64,000 nt of DNA from Exophiala sp. HKRS030 (lineage: Eukaryota; Ascomycota; Eurotiomycetes; Chaetothyriales; Herpotrichiellaceae). The stretch covers positions 1,922,001 through 1,986,000 of the forward strand of contig JAHWDD010000004.1 in NCBI GenBank assembly GCA_023897205.1. The letters are read 5' to 3'. Made by a program: the position numbers and the translations under genes. A model generated the notes under the pieces. That model made no database searches. It had not been told where the DNA came from and saw nothing but the letters and a program-made list of their open reading frames with translations. Below are positions 12,203 to 23,719 of the stretch, piece after piece; the stretch's first letter is position 1; each line of letters opens with the position of its first letter.

Positions 12203-14682
12203 ATGAGTTACAACACGGGAGCTACCTTCGTTCCGGGAGGAGACGACTCCTATTATATGCCAGAGCTGGCGCAACCAACCCCAAACAGGTATGCTGATCT
12301 GAATCCAAATGATGATCCCTCGCTGAACGACTCCCAGGGCACATGAACTCCCGACTAATATGCAACACAATGTTGCTCAGATGGAACACGTTGCGTCGAG
12401 TCCTAACTCCTCAGCATATTCCGGTTCTGTGTACACTCCCCAGTCGGCAGAGTACGCACCCGCAAACATGAATGCGTGGTCGAGTGCCGTGCCCCCTGGC
12501 GATTACCACAATGGTTACGACCAGAGGGCGCCCTCGCACAACCCTCCTCAGTCATATCAGCAGAACAATTACCCTCCACGAACGACATCAACCGCACAAA
12601 TAGAGCAACCGAACTTCTCTCCATTTCCTGTCCTCCGCAATCCTCCACCTAATATTCCTCCCACCGATGAACAAAAAGAGGCAACCCTGGAAGCTGCAAG
12701 GGCCGCTGTGCTGAGTTGCAACGATCCGGATACCCAGCTGACATGGGCGCAAGATACACTGGCATATGTTGAGATATGTCAGCAAAATGAAGAGAGGGTA
12801 GCATTAGCCCAGACACCCAGGTCGAGAACACCTCGAATTGAACATGTGTTGAGGGAAGACGCTCTCAAGATCACAAACTTCCTCGCTGACCAGCATCACC
12901 CCAAGGCTGAGTTCATGAGGGGTATGTGGTTGGAGTTTGGCAAGTTCGGTCACAGAATTGACAAGAAGGAGGCATTCCTCTGCTATTCGAGGGCAGCTGA
13001 GAAGGGCTATGTCCGAGCCGATTACAGAATTGGAATGCAATTCGAATCATCGAATGACGCCTTGAAAGCTATAAAATACTACCAGAAGGGAGCTGATGCG
13101 TCAGATTCTGCTTCTTGTTACAGGCTGGGGATGATGACACTACTTGGTCAACACGGGCAACCGCAGGATTATGAACGTGGTCTTCAGCTGATCTACCTTG
13201 CTGCGCAAACAGCAGATGAGAATGCTCCTCAAGGTGCTTTTGTTTTCGGTATGCTTCAGGCGCATCAGATGACACAAGTCCAAGTACCCGAGCGTTATCT
13301 TCCCAAGGATATCCCAGCTGCGAAGATCAATATTGAAAAGGCAGCATATCTGGGTTTTGCGAAGGCACAGATCAAGATGGGACAGGCCTATGAGCTCTGC
13401 GAGTTGGGATGTTCCTTTGACCCTGCGCTCTCCTTGCACTACAACGCTCTTGCTGCCAGGCAAGGCGAACCTGAGGCGGAGCTTGCTATCAGTAAATGGT
13501 TTCTTTGCGGTCACGAGGGGCTGTTTGAAAAGAGCGAAGAGATGGCTTTCACGTACGCACAGCGCGCAGCACTCGCCGGTTTTCCTACTGCGCAATTTGC
13601 TATGGGCTACTACTATGAAGTCGGTATATATGTACCTGTGAACTTCGAACAAGCCAAGGAGTGGTACCGCAAAGCGTCGCAGAGTGGAAACCAGGATGCA
13701 ACTGGAAGAATCGATGCTATTTCCAGATCAAAGACACTGTCTAGGAAGGACCACGAAAGCGTTGCCCTGTCCAAAATTCGACAACAGCGTGGCTCGATGA
13801 TAGGACCACCACAAATGCCGACCTTGTCAGAAGAAAGGCTAGACATGCCTGATCCTTCCCGGCTATCTCTCGACAACCGAAGGCCTCCTTCAGCTCGCCC
13901 AGGAAGCACTGCTCCATACCCTACTGGTCCGTCGAATTTACCACAAGTCCCAGACTTCAGACCAACATCAGGATTCGGCGTCAACCCCAACATACGACCG
14001 ACTTCAGCCGCCACTGTGGGAGGACCCAGACCTGATCAGTATGGTCATCCTCATATGTCTCCACAGATGCGCCCTTATTCCAGCAACGATACTCGAGTAC
14101 CGGGACCTGGATATGGTCGCGGTGATCGTATACCTTCCGGACCAGCTCCACCACGCCCGGGACCTCCTCCGCAACGACCTGGCACAACTTCACCTCATAT
14201 CGGACCCCCGGGACCACCTAAGCTTGATATCGGGTATTCTGCTCCTCTCGAGCAGAGACGACCTCAGCAGCCTCCACAGCCCAACGGCTATGGCAGACCA
14301 CACCCACCGGGCCCTGGTCCCAATGGTCCGCCTCGTCCGTCCCCTCGACCCGGTCAGATTCCGCCGCCACAGTCACAAGGACCTCCACCAAATCGCCCGC
14401 TACCACAGAACGCTAGACCAGGCTACGGCAACCCGCCACAGGACATCAGACCAGCGAACATGCCACCGTCTAAGCCAGCTTCCAACGCACCGAGCGGGAA
14501 TGCTCCTCCGTCAAAGCCTAATCAGGTATCCGCAAATGCGGCTCGCCTTCCTGGAAAGGGTCCCAAGACATTCGATGAAATGGGAGTTCCTGCGGGTAAA
14601 GATAAAGGCGAATGTGTAAGTGTTATTCTCGTGTATCCTTTCCTCAAGTCTTAGAGCTAACGTTGCGCAGATTGTTATGTGA
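12203..14682 (+). CDS. skt5: Chitin synthase regulator Skt5/Chs4-like, Sel1 repeats, CaaX box
   Basis: Activator/anchor of class III/IV chitin synthase at the plasma membrane. Three exons: 12203-12288, 12338-14615 and 14671-14682, 791 aa. A disordered N-terminus is followed by TDEQKEATLEAARAAVLSCNDP and a series of Sel1 repeats (about residues 155-450; for example AEKGYVRADYRIGMQFE, AAYLGFAKAQIKMGQAYE, AALAGFPTAQFAMGYYYEVG). The C-terminal 300 residues are rich in Pro and Gly. The last intron (GTAAGT...CAG) joins TGT to a 12-nt exon, ATT GTT ATG TGA, giving a C-terminus CIVM. That is a prenylation (CaaX) box, as in yeast Skt5. Reading through the intron would lose it. Related Sel1 proteins exist, so the paralogue assignment is less certain than the family. 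Confidence 0.9.
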
Positions 14683-15240
14683 TGTGATTCTGAAAGCTGC
14701 ATTTCTTCTTATATATGATACCCCCTTTGCATCTGAGACATGTGTTGTTGTTCAAGCGCCGTAATGACACTGGCGGATTTAATTTAGCATGGCACGTGTA
14801 ACGCCTTTTGCATTGGCAATGTAGCGCCTTTGAGTCTTGAGTGACGACGTTTTGCTGAACTTGATCTATTTATTCATGAACGATGATTGGCCTTAGTTTC
14901 CCTTGAAGCCATTGTTTTCTTGTGATTTACTGAGTCCCTTTGCCCGCCTAATGTGTTGTGCGATTTATGTGAGGCTCAATTCGCAGGTCCAACGAGGTAT
15001 TTGAAACTGTCATCGTCGCGATTGTGAGTTTGAATTATACGGCGGTGATGTGTTGTGTGGAGAAATCGGACAGAACAACATATTTATATTTATATTCCCT
15101 TTCCGTGATTCGACGGCCAACAAGCATCACTATGGACGTAAAGCACCTTGGCCACGACTTGTTTTCTTTCCAGCCCCGACCCGACGAGTATATCAAAGTG
15201 ACCCTGCTAGTTACGATATACAGCAATGGCACGATGCATA
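14683..15240. other. Convergent spacer between skt5 and the GT8 gene
   Basis: About 0.56 kb of 3' UTR-like sequence. It has T-rich stretches and no coding frame I can support. Confidence 0.5.
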
Positions 15241-16822
15241 TCATATATCATCCAAAAACGTGTCCGACACAGGACTTGCAGTAGCATCACCACCACCACC
15301 ACCAGAAACATCAAAACTCCCATCATCGCCTTCCTCTACCGCCGCAGAGTTGTCATCGTCAGTGGGATAAGTGTATCTCTTCCCCACGGCCTCGTTCCAC
15401 CCAGCCTCACCCAGTTCCAGGGACGGACAGACGTACTTGGCCGCCCGCCGCCACAAAAGAAACTGTTGGGCGAAGAGTGGATGAGCTTCTGGTCTGGACT
15501 GATGAACGTTTTGGACCGTGACGCTCCAAGGTTTCCCCATGGCCGTGAAGTGTAAAAGGTAGGCTTCTTCGTGAAAGAGAGATGTCAAGGGGTCAACGAG
15601 ACCGCGGTCACCGTCGTCCCCTGAGCTGGTGCCGTCCAAAGTGACCGAATGGTTGCCGTGGTTTCTCGTGTCAACACCACCATCAGTAGACAGCCTCTGT
15701 GACTTCTTCAACGACGACGACGACCGAGAACCTCCCTCGAAGCCACTGAACTTGGACCAAGATGGTAGATCCTGAACTTCCCAATGACTATTCAAGGTAC
15801 AATACGAACCTGGGAGAACCATGCCAACACCACCACCACCCATAGTATTTCCAACCCCGGCTCCGAAAAACTCCTCATTGATCAAATCCATGTCATAAAC
15901 CTCCACTCTATCACCACCCCTTACTCTATCCAAAGCACCTTCCATACGTCCCCAAAGAGTGTCGGATAAGTTGATCACCATCATAGCGCTCGTGACACCT
16001 TTTCTTTCCTTTCCATTTTCGTCAGCGTCCATTGCCTTTGTTTGTCGTTGCTGTCGTTGCCCCTGTCCAAGCCAATACGCATGTGGTGCGGCGACATCTA
16101 TACCTTCCGCATCACCTATAAACCACGTAACCGAAAATCCGTAAGCCAGGTGCCAAAAAACCTCCCCCCCCCGAAACACAGCAGGAAAAGTAATACGATT
16201 CCACTCGGAACACAGATCATTGACACCTACCGATTTTCTCAAACAAACCATCCAATGACCTCAAAACGAGTACGTCTGCATCCATGACAATGACCCTCTC
16301 AATTTTTCGATGGTGTGCTGCTCCCTCGGTCGCAATGGTGGTGGTCAAATTGTTCAACCCAAAGGCAAGCAACTTGAGCATGACGTCCTGATAGTAAGGT
16401 GCCGCGCCGTCGTGGAGTTGTGGAGGTTCATGAACCAAGACCGTGACATTGTACGAGTCCCTGAATTTTCGAGTGTACGAGGCGCTCACTGCCCTCGAGA
16501 CGAGCATGTAGATTGGATGTGGTGTCTGAAAGAGTCTGGTGAGACGGTGGACGTTGACCATGGCACTACAAGCGTAGAGGTTCGAAGTGGCATAAAACAC
16601 GTATGCGTTGCCTTGATCGTGTCGGTGTCGTTGTCCATATCGTCCTCGATCATCATCGAGATGCAAGAGTGGTGACGAAGAGATCTTGTCGCCGTCGTTA
16701 TCATCGAGATTCAAAAAACCCAGACTCCCACAGCGCATTGACAATCGAATAATGTGAATCAAAAGAAGCCATAAGACGATACAGACAATGATGTTGCTGG
16801 TGGTCCGTGATGTGTATCGCAT
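15241..16822 (-). CDS. Type II membrane glycosyltransferase, GT8/glycogenin-like
   Basis: Predicted Golgi or ER membrane nucleotide-sugar transferase. Two exons, 16231-16822 and 15241-16115 (intron GTAGGT...TAG), about 488 aa. After a short basic tail there is one hydrophobic anchor (IIVCIVLWLLLIHIIRL). The lumenal domain has AYVFYATSNLYACSAMVNVHRL, the DxD motif VIVMDADVLVLRSLDGLFE, and after the splice GIDVAAPHAYWLGQG and TSAMMVINLSDTLWGRM. This is the order seen in GT8 enzymes (DxD, then AAP.AYW, then a substrate Asn region). An upstream in-frame ATG at 16894 would add 24 residues with a second hydrophobic stretch. I prefer 16822 because it gives a standard type II topology. Acceptor sugar unknown. 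Confidence 0.82.
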
Positions 16823-17586
16823 CTTACCCCAGTATTTGGTTGTACACGAGACAACATACAGAACACACACAACCAAAAGGAAGACCGTAAACAAACCAAA
16901 AGGCCCGAGAAATGCCCACCGACATTCATCATGAGAAACAGTAAGCTTTCAATTGAAATTCTTAAATTTAAAATGTAGGAGAAGGGAAATCGACTCTGAA
17001 AGGGAGGGGAAAAAAAACCCCCTTGCATAAGGCTGGTAATGTTGCTTTTGAGGAGAGCCTTGGCTGGACCTGCCATGATATTACTCTTTCTTTTCATGAG
17101 GCTGACGGGTCTGAAAAAATCATAGGAGCAAGGCTTGTTGACGAGACTTGTCATGGGCAGAACTCATCTGTTGATAGTCAGCGCCCCGAAAAATTCTATG
17201 TCCCTTCGAATACAAGGGTGCAAGCAAGGAAAAACGATGAAGCGATGCAACCAGACACAAACAAAACGAGAGAATACTAAAAAGCGAAGATAGACTGATT
17301 GGATCTTCGACCAAGTCATACCAAAAGGTTGTCCAAAATATATGTATAGCAATAGGGGATGACTCGCAGATATCCTCCTGGACACTGGGCTCATGCCGCA
17401 AGGCACATTGTTATTATGTTTGTTGTGCGTCGCTATCACCATGCTGAAGAACCTCTGCAAGGGACAAAACATGTTTCTGCTAATTCTTTTTTTCCTTTTG
17501 TCGTTCGGAACAATACTGCAAATGTTTTGTACAATCCAGATAGGTGGTGCTTCACACCTCCAAGAATGCCGGCACGATGAATTTGT
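16823..17586. other. Spacer upstream of the GT8 gene
   Basis: About 0.76 kb between the GT8 start and the kgd2 stop. Several hydrophobic short frames occur here, but none has motifs or splice support. Taken as promoter and 3' UTR. Confidence 0.45.
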
Positions 17587-19216
17587 CTATGCAAGCAGCA
17601 TCTTGCGTGGGTCTTCTATGTATTCCTGTTGCAAATGTCAGCATCGTCTCGGAAAGTTGTGCCATGTCCGTCTGCAATGCTTACCTTGACCTTGACCAAG
17701 AAAGTGACCGCTTCCCTGCCATCAAGCAAGCGGTGATCGTACGTAAGTGCGAGGTACATCATCTGAAAACAATCAGCATCCACCATCTAGAAGGATTGTT
17801 GTTTTACTTACAGGTCTGATCTCAATCTTTCCATCCACAACCACCGGTCTCTCCTTGATCGCATGTAGACCGAGCACTGCGGTCTGTGGCAGGTTGATGA
17901 TGGGAGTACCCATCATTGACCCAAAGACACCACCGTTGGAGATGGTGAAGGTGCCACCAGCCATGTCTTCAATAGAGAGTTTACCATCCCGTGCCTACAA
18001 CATGTCAGCATGATATGCGACGTTATGTTGAGTTCAAGCTCACCTTCTTGCCAAGATCTGCAATGGCTTTCTCAATGTCGACCATTTCCATGCTCTCGGC
18101 GTTGCGCACAACAGGTGTTACCAACCCCTTTGGAGTAGCAACAGCGACACTGATATCCACGTAGTCCCTGTAGACAATCGTGTCACCACCTCCGGGGCCT
18201 TCAATCGAAGCATTGACCGTAGGAATATCCTTCATGGCGAGGATACTGGCTTTGCCGAAAGCACTCATGAAACCCAGCTTGACCCCCGTGTTCTTCAGGA
18301 TTTCATCCTTGTACTTTTTCCGGAACTCCATGATATTGGACATGTCGACTTCGTTGAAGGTGGTCAAGGATGCAGCAGTGTTCTGAGATTGCTTCAGACG
18401 TTCCGCGATTCTCAAGCGCATCCGGTTCATTTTCACCTGTGACGAATTAGCATCCTGAGACGATCCAACGACAGTGATTCTTCATACTCTATTTTCGTTC
18501 CTGCTGCCCTTGCCGAAGGGCGAGTCAATTCCCTTGGGCTCCTCGGACTTCTTTGCATCCTTTGGTGGCGCAGCCTTCTTCTCCTCCTTTGGAGGAGCAG
18601 TCTTCTCTTCTTTCTGGGGAGGCGGCGAAGGCTCGTCCTTCTTAGGTTCCTCTTTTTTAGGCTCCTTCTCCTTGGACTCCTCTGGTTGTGAGCTGGTAGG
18701 TTGATCTTTTGAGGCAGGTTCTTTTGGCTCCTCTTTGGCCTCTTTAGGTCCCGAGTCACCACCAGCACCGGTCTCCATTTTCGCAATCTCTTGACCCACG
18801 GTGACGGTATCGCCTTCGTTGACCAGCAGCTCCGTTATCTTACCGGCAGAAGGCGCATTGACAGAAACGTCAATCTTGTCTGTTTCAATGGAAGCAACTT
18901 CTTCATCCTGGTCCACAGAATCGCCAACCTGTTTTGAGAAAGTGCTTAAGGTACCTTCTGAGATAGATTCGGCCATCTGGGGAACCTTGATAACAACTTC
19001 CTCATATTGAGCCGGAGAAGTGCTAAATTGCTGGTAGCGAGAAAGGCTGGCATGCGTAGGGAGAGCAACAGGTCGCGGGCTATACAGCCGCGGCTGAAGG
19101 TAGGTGGATTGGGGTTTGAGGGCACTGAAGCAGCGAGCTTGTAGCGAACGGCTCACCTTGGGCATGGCAAGGCCGGAGCCCAGCGCTGGTGTCCGTCGTA
19201 GTCGAAGGGAAGCCAT
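17587..19216 (-). CDS. kgd2: Dihydrolipoamide succinyltransferase, E2 of 2-oxoglutarate dehydrogenase
   Basis: Mitochondrial E2 core enzyme that transfers succinyl from lipoamide to CoA in the TCA cycle. Five exons: 18488-19216, 18044-18436, 17812-17994, 17685-17762 and 17587-17625; 473 aa, with all junctions in frame. Residues 1-70 form an Arg/Ser-rich mitochondrial presequence. The lipoyl domain has [14 protein letters not shown] with lipoyl-Lys at about residue 114. A Lys/Glu/Pro-rich linker follows. The catalytic domain starts [19 protein letters not shown], continues [14 protein letters not shown], and carries the catalytic [12 protein letters not shown] in exon 4. The last exon gives [12 protein letters not shown]. 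There is no separate E1/E3-binding peripheral domain, as in fungal Kgd2. Divergent from the complex I LYR subunit gene. Confidence 0.96.
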
Positions 19217-19814
19217 ATTGCGGGATTGTCGTCGTCCGGCTCGTCACAGGAAGAGGAAAACAAGACCTATCGGTGCTCCAATGAGCGAGGAGCTTTATAA
19301 AAGCGGCATGCGAGGCGGAACAGCCGCCAGATGTAAAGCGCAACAAAGAAGATGGCCAAGGAGACCTTGGTTTTTGAGGATATACTGTAGAAGAGTAATC
19401 TGATGTAAAGAATGCAAATAGAATGATTCAACCTCAGCCAGGAAAAGCTTCTGGGAGAGCTCTGGCATCGGATCCTGGCAGCAGCCACTGCTTGGAAGAA
19501 AGTCGCGCAGCTGGAGTACCCGTAACGCTTCCGACCTCCCGAATGGGGGGGCGTCATTGGGCTCTCCTGGCCCTTCAACTACGGATGCGAGAGCTCCAGT
19601 TCCGCCAAGCCCAAACTGCACCTCAAGTTCCAATCCACGTTCTGCCATTACACATTTGATGAGAGCAGCTTTCAGAGGCGACATCAGCTCCAACAATACG
19701 ATCCGACACGGGAGAACAACGAGCAGCAGAGTGTCTGGGAGATCTTGGGCTCTTTGACGAGGAGGAATTTGATCCGACCTGGTTGCGCCGTTGAGCGCCA
19801 GTATCATCGAAACA
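19217..19814. other. Divergent promoter region, kgd2 / complex I LYR subunit
   Basis: About 0.6 kb between two divergent nuclear genes for mitochondrial proteins. A minus-strand frame of 176 codons spans 19295-19825 but overlaps the start of the neighbouring gene and matches nothing I know (see rejected items). Confidence 0.5.
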
Positions 19815-20310
19815 ATGTCGACCATCAGTCCTCACGTCAAGGCCGTCCGGTAACGACAAGACCTAGGTTCCTAGTTGACCGCACTGCCAGCTAACAGTTG
19901 TGTTGCAGGTCGCTTTATCGACGCTCATTGAAGCTCGCTCTTGACTGGGCTGTGCAGAGAAACCTTTGGCGAGGACAAGCAGTCTACATCCGATCCCTTT
20001 TCGATGCGAACAAGAATGTAACAGAACCAAGACGTCAAAGAGTAGGGAATCATCAAACAATCAACTGACGGAAAGGAAAAGTCTCTAACATACCACAATC
20101 GCAGATTCTATTTAACGAGACGGAGAAGTTATTACAGAAATGGAAACATCCAGACCCATACAGACCACCAACAGCTCCTGGCGGTATGTACCATCATAGC
20201 ACGATCGCGGCACCACAGACTGATAGTTCCTTTCAGGTTCGAAATACGAGAGAAACTTGCCAGCACCAGACTTACCGCCACCTTCAAGAGAGTTTGTCAA
20301 GAGATTATGA
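19815..20310 (+). CDS. NADH:ubiquinone oxidoreductase B22-like subunit (NDUFB9, LYR protein)
   Basis: Accessory LYR-motif subunit of mitochondrial complex I. Four short exons, which is why no long frame shows: 19815-19849, 19909-20041, 20105-20183 and 20237-20310; 106 aa, all phases consistent. The spliced protein reads MSTISPHVKAVRSLYRRSLK, with the LYR triplet followed by LALDWAVQRNLWRGQAVYIR. It ends with the family hallmark: a Trp-Lys-His-Pro-Asp-Pro-Tyr segment, then PTAPGGSKYERNLPAPDLPPP. Human B22 has the same order (LYKRAL, then HPQPYIFPDSPGG.SYER). Other small LYR proteins lack the Pro-Gly-Gly...YER tail. Confidence 0.88.
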
Positions 20311-21025
20311 TTGTCAGGAACATGCTTTGAGGGTTGCACTGTATATATTATTCCAGTCTTTAGCTGGTACCGCTATTGCGCACTAGGCAGGAATGAAGAA
20401 AAGGCTTGCCTGACAACCTTATTCCCAATGCTCGCGCTCTCGCTCCGGCTTGATCGCTCCCTGCTCTCTACCTTTCCAGACGGCGACGAGCAACTTTGAT
20501 TACATGATTTCTGTTTCTTTACAATTCTGTTGGACATTCGACGTTGACCAGAGTGATGGCAGAATTTCATTTGTCTGCGTGGCCGCGGTCGCTTACATCA
20601 TTGTTAGAGGTCTACCAAAACACAGCTTCCATTGGGACGCGTCAAAAACCACCACTAAGCCATTGTTTTGAGAACTCGACGCGAGGAAATGATCAAACAG
20701 GAAAGTTGAAATAGAAACAGGAGACCAAATTTTTAGGATTTCATGATTTGCTTTGTCTTGGATCATTAAAATTGATGTCTGTCTGATCCCATTCATTGCG
20801 CAAAGCTCTCAATGCCTTGCCATCTCGCATGCCTCATGCCCCTGTTGCATGCCCTATCATGTTCATGATGATACTGAGCATGGATGGACATAATGTACAA
20901 CCCTATCCGTAAAAGCAGATTCTGAAAAGCCCATTTGACCAGGCCAACCCAACCCCAAACCCCGTGTGTGATCACATTTGTCATGAAACTCCATTGCAAA
21001 CCAAGCCAGAAACAATTGTTAAAGC
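20311..21025. other. Convergent spacer, complex I subunit / H2A
   Basis: About 0.7 kb of AT-leaning 3' sequence with no supported gene. Confidence 0.5.
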
Positions 21026-21556
21026 TTACAGCTCTTGGCTGGGGTTCTTGCCCTTTGCGGTCTTCTTTGGCAGCAGGTCTGAGTGGATGGTCAATATGTG
21101 ATGAAGCAGGACATGGAAAGAATAAAACGTACTTTGGTGGATGTTGGGCAGAACACCACCCTGGGCGATTGTGACGTGACCAAGCAACTTGTTCAATTCC
21201 TCATCGTTGCGGATGGCGAGTTGGAGATGACGGGGGATAATACGGGTCTTCTTGTTGTCACGAGCGGCGTTGCCAGCAAGTTCCAAGATTTCGGCAGCCA
21301 AGTACTCGAGAACGGCGGCGAGGTACACAGGGGCACCAGCACCGACACGCTGAGCGTAGTTGCCCTTTCTCAAGAGACGGTGGACACGACCGACAGGGAA
21401 GGCAAGACCGGCCTTGGAGCTTCGGCTGTAGGGACAAGTCAGTATGAGTAAAACCAAAAGCGCAAGACAGAAGAGCATGCGCCACGTCTGAGCAAAGACT
21501 TACGATTGAGCGTTCTTGGAGCCAGAGGCCTTGCCGCCAGATTTTCCGCCAGTCAT
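21026..21556 (-). CDS. Histone H2A
   Basis: Core nucleosomal histone. Three exons: 21504-21556, 21133-21425 and 21026-21078; 132 aa. The spliced protein starts [20 protein letters not shown], continues [20 protein letters not shown] (histone-fold alpha-1) and [20 protein letters not shown] (docking/acidic-patch region), and reads [20 protein letters not shown] across the last splice. It ends in KNPSQEL, the SQE/L-type phosphorylation site that lets fungal canonical H2A serve as the DNA-damage H2A.X form. Divergent from H2B, the standard fungal pairing. Confidence 0.97.
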
Positions 21557-22292
21557 TTTGATGGTGTTGTGGTGGTGGTTGGGTTTGGGGATTTGAAAAG
21601 GTTGGAAGGTTTGAGTCTGAAAGACGTGAGATGCGAGATGGAAGCTGTTAGTTGAAGATGGATGAAGAAGGGAGAAAAGAAGAAGTGGTGATGAAGGTGG
21701 GAAGGGAAGACAAGTTATATGGGAAGAGCGTGGGCGGCGATGCGGGCTGCGGGCGTGGAAAGTCGCGCCTCCAGATCAACCTGGGAACGATACCAGGGTT
21801 TAGTGTCGGGCGGCGGATCAACGTGACTGGCAGGAAGGTGGTTTGGATCAGATGTCAGCGCCATCACAGCCAATCACATGCTCCCAATGGGATTGATCAA
21901 AAATGACTTTTCTGTTGTGTTTTACAATACGGCGCTAAATTACAGAGTGTGACGGTAAATTCCCGCCAAGTTGCTTGATCCTGCAATTTGACTGGTTCAA
22001 AAATCATCAAAATCGACACGATAACAATACACACATTAATCCCGCAATCTCGTTACCTGGGATCAACCCGTCAACGCTGCGCTGCCAGCTGCTCGCACTT
22101 CGCATCAACCCGCCATCTCCTCCTGCTCTCGCGCCTGGTATAAGAGTCACCCTCACCCACTCTTCGTACTTTCCTCTTCCTTTCCTTCATCCATCCCACA
22201 CAACTACCACTCACATACTTCATCCATCAATCACTTTCATCTCACTCAATCATCCACTTCGCTTTTTTGCGCAATCACCCAATTCATCAAAA
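21557..22292. promoter_or_regulatory. Bidirectional H2A-H2B promoter
   Basis: The 736 bp between the two start codons must drive both genes in S phase. Visible elements: a CCAATCA box at 21870-21876 and a second CCAAT at 21884-21888, both near the centre, and a TATAAG box at 22139-22144, about 150 bp before the H2B ATG. The H2B leader is C/T-rich, typical of strongly expressed fungal genes. Element functions are inferred from position. Confidence 0.7.
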
Positions 22293-22852
<560 letters not shown>

Positions 22853-23719
22853 ATCAGTTGAAATAGTCGCATGGGGATGCTTTGGGTGTCTTGGGTTTTC
22901 TTATTACTTGTTTTTTGCAATGGGGTTGTGGCAAATGGAACTACGGTGTTGAATGGTTTTTAACAACACATTATGATGCGTCATGGGATTCGGGGAACAA
23001 CCGTGATGAGCTCGGGTCAGGCTTGTGAATTGCTTGCTCATCAAGATCAAACATCATGCTTTTACGGGTTTTCACACAAGATGGCTTTTTTGCAATTCTT
23101 CTCTCTTTTCGAACAGAAAGAGGTTGCAATCAAGAAGGTGTACAATATTGATCAAGAAGCCAGCAGACAGAGCATGAGAATATCAGATGTTCAGCTTGGA
23201 CATGGGCTGAAATATGAGATACTGAAACAAACAAATTCAAAGCACGAATTCGGTTTATTTTTCCTTTTCGTATCGACCAAAGTAGATTGTTGTTTACATT
23301 GCCAGTATCTCGCTAGCATTGAGTTGGGCAATGGGGGCCATTGTTTTGGTACGCGTCCACGGTCAAATTCACGCTAGGTGCACGTGAATCGAGGAATGTT
23401 ATGGCCATTATTTCAGGCGACACCACAGACCATCGCGTTCGGCCTAACAACTTGAGACTGGCATCTCTAGAGATCATAGAGAAAGAGTGGTTGGGAAGGC
23501 GGGCCAGAAAGACTACAGAAATGTCCCAACTCGGTGAAGATCAAGTACGGAGTACGAGAGGAAGGTATTTTGGTATCAAGTAAAACAAACACACAAACGT
23601 ATCGTGGTAGTATAGAATATTCTCATTCCCAAAAGCAGTGACCAAGTGAGTCATCCAGAACGCCTCAAGCATTACATGTCATTTGCATTTCATTCCGTTC
23701 CAAGTCATAGTCCATCGTC
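22853..23719. other. Convergent spacer, H2B / atg4
   Basis: About 0.87 kb. A 134-codon + frame directly after H2B (22973-23377) has no motif or splice support and reads as 3' UTR. A TACGGAGTA 9-mer lies at 23546-23554. Confidence 0.5.

Noticed and set aside
19295..19825. 176-codon minus-strand frame upstream of kgd2
   Set aside because: It overlaps the first codons of the complex I subunit gene and the kgd2 promoter and matches no family I know. Transcript data could revive it.
22973..23377. 134-codon frame after H2B
   Set aside because: Lies in the H2B 3' region with no motif or splice signals; a chance frame in AT-leaning DNA.
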